From Pterobdella sp. o SKG-2022 (lineage: Eukaryota > Annelida > Clitellata > Hirudinida > Piscicolidae), in contig OZ038323.1 of the NCBI GenBank assembly GCA_964035795.1, positions 11,730,786-11,794,785 on the forward strand: DNA of 64,000 nt. The letters are read 5' to 3'. Position numbers and translations under genes: made by a program. The notes under the pieces are model-generated. The model saw nothing but the letters and a program-made list of their open reading frames with translations. It did no database searches and was not told where the DNA came from. Positions 57,224-64,000 of this stretch are shown piece after piece (position 1 is the first letter of the stretch; each line of letters starts with the position of its first letter).

Positions 57224-59129
57224 TCACAAACCTCCAACACGATAGTACGAATATAATCCCCAATAACACACACCTTCTGGAAACCCCCATTCAATAATGC
57301 TCCACACTCTCCTACAAACCAGGTTCATCTTCAGGATGGGGAGCGAGATCGAGGTTTTGGAGAAAGAGGGGGTAGAGATGGGGTTGGTACCTCTTCACAA
57401 AGCACTTCATGCTGAAACGCACCATTCCTTGTCTACAATCACACTGTATAATAATAAAAATAAAAGCCATACAACAGCGTATGATATGACATGTGGTTCA
57501 TAATGATGACCTTAACATTTCCACCCACCTGGATGGCTCTCTTGCCATAATCGATCCACCTCTCTGATGCAAAGTTGGTTGACTCTGCACAATTGAAGCC
57601 TGTGTTGAAGCCAGAGTGGTATGCAAATGGAAAGGTGATGATGATGTCACGAGGTGATTGCTGTAACTGGAGTGGGTGGATGAACTGACACTACAAAATT
57701 CATAAAAATATACTCAATAAGAATGTTGAGAACAATGCTAACAAAAACATAAGGAACCTTAATGAATGGAATGTGATTGAGTTTGAGCAGAGATGGAGAG
57801 ATGATGGTGGATTTGTGCCTGAGAAAGTTGCTGCAGTGCTTGCTCTCCACAGGGTAGTAGTCTGTGGCAGAGTGAGAGAGTGGTAGTTCATGGAAGTGGT
57901 GGGTGGTTTGAGAATGTGGGTGGTCAAAATTAATTTTAAAAAATTTTCTAATCAAAGTCTTAAGAAAACTATAGTGAAAAAATAAACAGACTAGAAATGA
58001 GTCGTTCGAATTTCCTGGAAGCGGAAGGAGGGATGCAGTACCAGAACTTTGGTGCCCCAAAGTGCAAAAAGTTAATGGAGTACAGGTCCATGTCTTCTGT
58101 GTGCCAAGCAAATGTTGACCTCCATGCCCCAAAGTACAAGTATGATGTTGTTACTCCTGTGTTCAGTGAAGTGAGAGGGTCGATGATGTGAGGTAGGAGG
58201 GTGGGATGATGTGGTAGGAAAATGGGATGATGTGTAGGTAGGAGAGTAGAATGATGTGAGGTAGAAGGGTGGGATGACGTGTGAAGTAGGCAGGAGGTGA
58301 AAGGATTAAATATATTATAAGATAAGCATCTTTGCAATTTTCATAAAAACAATTAGTTTTTTCGAGTGAATCTGAATATGTAATTTTTAAAAAAATGAAT
58401 GAGCATAAAAGTAACAAGACCACCTTCAATGGTGGTGTTGTAATCCTCCACAACATGATGCAGAAGAGAAGGCAGGCAAGCAGGGTTCCAGAGACGCTGG
58501 TCCTCATCAAACAATGATCCAGGCACATCTGCCCCATACATGGCTGGATTGAAAAGAATGTTCTTCCAGAACTTTCTTTCTAGTCCCTCCATGTCATTTA
58601 TATCAGGTGGCTTGTATCTTACAATGATATATGCATGTTGAAAAATTTAATTAAAAATAGATTGATAAATTTTGTTGAAAAATTTATTATACACACATTA
58701 ACAGCTAATTTAGCGTTACATACTCTGAGCTATTAGCAAGATCTTTGAAGTGGCGCAAGGTGGTGGCAGGTTGCGGCTCATTGGTACACTGGTATTTTCC
58801 TTGAGCCCCCTCCATCGATTGCTTTATGGGGGCAGGAATCGTTATTTGCACATCGTCATAACCATTTTTTCGAGGAGCCCAAGAAGCTGGAGGCACGATC
58901 TGTCCGCAATTTTATGTTCAATAATGTTTTTAAAGATTATTTCTATGCAAACTTCTTTGCAATTGATTCGGATTAAATTTAATGCTAATTTTTTCAAATA
59001 AAATGAAATAACCTTTGCAATTCCAACTTTGTGCGCTCCTGAAGATTCGATGTGTTTTATGTACTTGTCGAAATCTTGGAATTCTTCTTGTGAAGGATAA
59101 AAAGTCATATATTTCTCAAATTTTTTCAT
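57224..59129 (-). CDS. KDM4: Compact KDM4-type JmjN/JmjC histone demethylase
   Basis: Fe(II)/2-oxoglutarate-dependent demethylase of methylated H3 lysines. Exons: 59013-59129, 58724-58899, 58424-58617, 58156-57992 (minus), 57758-57861, 57529-57690, 57320-57443 and a probable terminal exon 57224-57276; 364 aa in phase. Jmj[14 protein letters not shown]...[17 protein letters not shown]. JmjC: SYLYFGAW, the iron ligands His/Glu in [20 protein letters not shown], and the third His in [18 protein letters not shown]. The family zinc site is intact (Cys and His in HCSNFLRHK, plus CDC at the CDCRQGMV stretch). Vertebrate KDM4A-C continue with PHD and Tudor domains; none is present before the next gene, so this is a catalytic-core-only form like KDM4D. 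The last exon (17 codons) is the least certain part. Confidence 0.9.
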
Positions 59130-60058
59130 TTTATTTCATTTTGAAAACAGTATAAAACATTAAATAAATTCGACAAAAAGTATGATTAGTGAAAATTATC
59201 AAATTAGAACGAAAAATTAAAGTATTTTTCTTTACTTTTAACCTAAATTCTTTATGGGGCCCTTCATAACATTATAAAATTTTGAGTTATATTTAAAAAA
59301 TGTTTTTAAAAAAAAATTTAAAGAATAAAATTATCAAGTTTAAAGAATGTTTTTATTTTTTTCCCACACTGCAGTAATTGAAGCTTGAAGGTCTAATCAA
59401 TAATGTTGAGACATTAACACCAAAAATCAAAAAAGAAGAATAACAAAAAGCATTAAAATGATTTCTCATTTAAATCATGAACTTGTATATAAGATATATT
59501 CATCCTTGGAAGCGCAAAAAGCACAAACACCAACACAAGAATTGACAGATACAAACATATTCTTCAGAAAAAACTTCATTGCAAAGTTTCCATCAATGTC
59601 TTTCTTACCATTTTGCAATGTTTTCTTGCTTGCATGACTTTGACTTAAGCCATACACCACCATTGTCAAATATATATACGGTCACGAATCCTATACCTAC
59701 TCAAGGTGGTTCAACAAAAAATAAATGATTTAGTTTTTTTCTCCTTATTGCGACAACACTCTCCTGGCTGAGTTCACCATGTAAGCCACCTACCATACAT
59801 TACCATGGTGAAGTAACAGCACATCATTTGTATCTATATGATTATCTGGAAGCTTCTATGATCAAAAAGCATAACATTTCACATTTTTATTTGCACAAAT
59901 AATGATAGCATGAAAAGTGAATTAAAAAACTTCAAATGAACTTAGACAAAAACATAATTAACCGATGAAAAAAAATAGAAGTATACATTTTTAGTGCTAT
60001 TAACATCATCTTAATTCACATGCAATCCCCTTTTAAACACATGGGCACATTGGAACGT
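59130..60058. other. Intergenic region, COPS5 to KDM4
   Basis: AT-rich sequence between the COPS5 stop and the KDM4 start; no exon, RNA or repeat family recognised. A TTTATT (minus-strand AATAAA) near 59885 could be the COPS5 poly(A) signal. Confidence 0.4.
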
Positions 60059-62149
<2,091 letters not shown>

Positions 62150-62177
62150 CTATGTGTTTCAAAGTGAGTTTATTTAT

Positions 62178-64000
62178 GATGTATTTTTATTATTATTATT
62201 TGTAGGGCACACAGTTTGCAAGCTAGGTTTGCTGCAGAGGCGCTGCTCTAATCAGAAGGGCTATGAGAGAGAAATTTGGTTATAAAGATGCGTCTTTAAA
62301 CGCTTGCGAAAAATTTTAAGAGAAGGTAAAAGACGGAGATTAAGTGGAAGAGAGTTCCATAAAGAAGAGGGGCGATATGCGAGAAGGAGCGATATAAAAG
62401 AGTTAGAAGAGACAGGCTGATGCAGCCATAAACCAGAGTTTGAAGACCTGAGAGACTCAGGAGTCTGTCTAATGGAAAGACGGTCATATAAATAAGCCGG
62501 CTGATTAAAATATAAGATGTTAGCGGTGGGCCATAGCAACTTGAACTGGGCTCTTAGTGCGACCGGCAGCCAATGAAGGCGATCGAGACAAAAGCGACAT
62601 GAAGAATATTAGTCGGCTTAAAGAACGGTTTTAGCAGCACGATTTTGGAGAGATTGCAACTTAGAAATAAGACAGTTCGGGAGTCGACAAAGAAGAGGGT
62701 TACAGTAATCAATCCTTGAAAGAACTAAAGAGATGATCAGAGCAACGGCAGTGTCAAAGGGTAGGAACTTGCGTGCCTGTCTGATCGCACGGAGATGAAA
62801 GTTGGATGCTTGTATGATCTGAGAGACAAAGTGTGTAAAGTTGAGTCTAGAATCAAGAGTTACACCTAGTATCTTCAGTTTGGACGTTACGGAAAGAGTA
62901 GTGCCGTCAAAGATAACTTCAGTGGGAAGATTGGATTTGGAAAGGAGTATGGGACTGCCGACAAACATCACTTCGCTTTTGTTAGGATTCAACATGAGGT
63001 GATTGTTAGAAAACCAAAGATTGAGCTCAGTGATGCATTCAGATATCTTAGTGAGGCTGGGATGAGGATCAAGGTAAGAGGCGCCTGTAAAGAGAGTAAT
63101 ATCATCAGCAAACTGATGATATAAAACGTCGTGCTTCTGTATGATCTCGCTAATAGGAGAAGTATGAAGAGAAAAGAGTATGGGCCCAAGAACAGAACCT
63201 TGAGGAACACCAAAACGAAGAGAGACAGGGGTAGAAGTTGAGCAGCTTATTTTAACAAATTGCTTGCGTTCGGAGAGATAGGACTAAAACCAGGATAAAG
63301 CGATGCCAGAAATGTGAAAGTAGTCTTCAAGGATATGCAGCATATTTGGATGATTAATGGTGTCAAAAGCTGCTGAAATATCTAAACACTAAGACGGCCG
63401 CAGACCCGGTAGCACAGATATTGCGGAGGCTGTCAGTGACGTACAAAAGCGCAGTTTCCGTTGAGTGATGAGAGCGATACGCCGACTGGAAAAGATTGAA
63501 GTTACGCAGTACAGAAACATGAGAGGATAGTCTCTTAAGAACAACCCTCTCTAAAATTTTTGAGATGGTGCTGAGGTTTGAAATTGGACGATAATTGGAT
63601 GGTTGCATGGGGTCTAGGTTATATTTTTTCAGTAAAGGGGTTACCTCCGCCGTTTTGAATGAAGTTGGAAAAATACCCTGTGAAAAGGAAAGAGCAGAAA
63701 GTTTGCATATAATGGAGGCGAAGATGCCGGAAAACTGCTTCAACAGGAAAACAGGGATTATATCTTAGGTGAGGATTTATTTGGGAGGGAATTGATCAAT
63801 TTGATGATTTCGTCAACACTAGGAGGTGAGAAAAATGAGAGATTTGATTGGTCACTGTCAGTTAAGGAAGGTTGACGGGGAAGATTAGTGATCGGTAACG
63901 AGCTATGAATCAACTCAATCTTAGTCTTGAAAAAAGTGCTAAAGTTTTCAACAAAAAGATCATATTCCGCAGGAGTCCGGGGAGGAAGTGGAGGAGACCT
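62178..64000 (-). mobile_element. Degenerate non-LTR retrotransposon (LINE)
   Basis: Reverse-transcriptase ORF broken by mutations, reading right to left and continuing past the window end. Recognisable pieces: SVDEIIKLINSLPNKSSP, AEVTPLLKKYNLDP...NYRPISNLSTISKILERV, YRSHHSTETALL, LDISAAFDTINHP, SLRFGVPQGSVLGPILF, the catalytic YHQFADDITLF (about 63096-63115), NPNKSEVMFVG, LGVTLDSRLNF, and the C-terminal SSLWNSLPLNLR...FRKRLKTHLYNQ typical of CR1/L2/jockey-like elements. Defects: an in-frame TAG at 63284-63286, a frameshift near 63380-63392, and a stop/frameshift near 63760. The 3' end has a short UTR and an (aat)n-like tail near 62178-62200. No endonuclease region is visible in the window. 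Confidence 0.88.

Overview
This is an AT-rich, repeat-rich animal nuclear genome window with standard-code, intron-rich genes. Every recognisable gene has an animal (or broadly eukaryotic) ortholog, and several (POC5, HINFP, muscleblind, CLINT1/epsinR, BRD7/9) point to Metazoa. Most introns are 100-400 bp, many genes sit head to head, and microsatellites are abundant, which suggests an invertebrate. I cannot fix the phylum from sequence alone.

Layout. Positions 1-18.6 kb hold the 5' part of a minus-strand muscleblind (MBNL) gene in three small coding exons (13706-13766, 11379-11445, 8970-9066). They are separated by long introns full of tandem repeats, and the gene runs off the left edge. A two-exon gene for a 50-residue single-pass membrane micropeptide lies on the plus strand at 19179-19439. 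From 22 to 35.7 kb is a complete class V myosin (47 coding exons, minus strand), divergent from a BRD7/BRD9-type bromodomain gene (35986-40251, plus). Next come a POC5-like centriolar protein (minus) and a CLINT1/epsinR ENTH-domain gene (plus) whose start codons are about 34 bp apart, then a HINFP-like zinc-finger gene (minus) divergent from ribosomal protein L8 (plus). The L8 introns carry snoRNA-like elements in homologous copies. From 53.4 to 64 kb everything is on the minus strand: a 125-aa membrane protein, a Ser/Thr-rich membrane-anchored protein, a 408-aa Asn-rich protein, a compact KDM4-type JmjC demethylase, and the 3' part of COPS5/CSN5. One COPS5 intron contains a degenerate LINE-type retrotransposon that continues past the right edge.

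The named genes are mostly housekeeping or cytoplasmic/nuclear regulators: vesicle transport (MYO5, CLINT1), chromatin (BRD7/9, KDM4, HINFP), RNA and translation (MBNL, RPL8), centriole (POC5) and cullin regulation (COPS5). I see no shared pathway; the co-location looks like ordinary gene density. Exon models were built by eye from protein similarity, GT-AG sites and phase consistency. All complete multi-exon models sum to a multiple of three, but single-base errors in boundary coordinates are possible.
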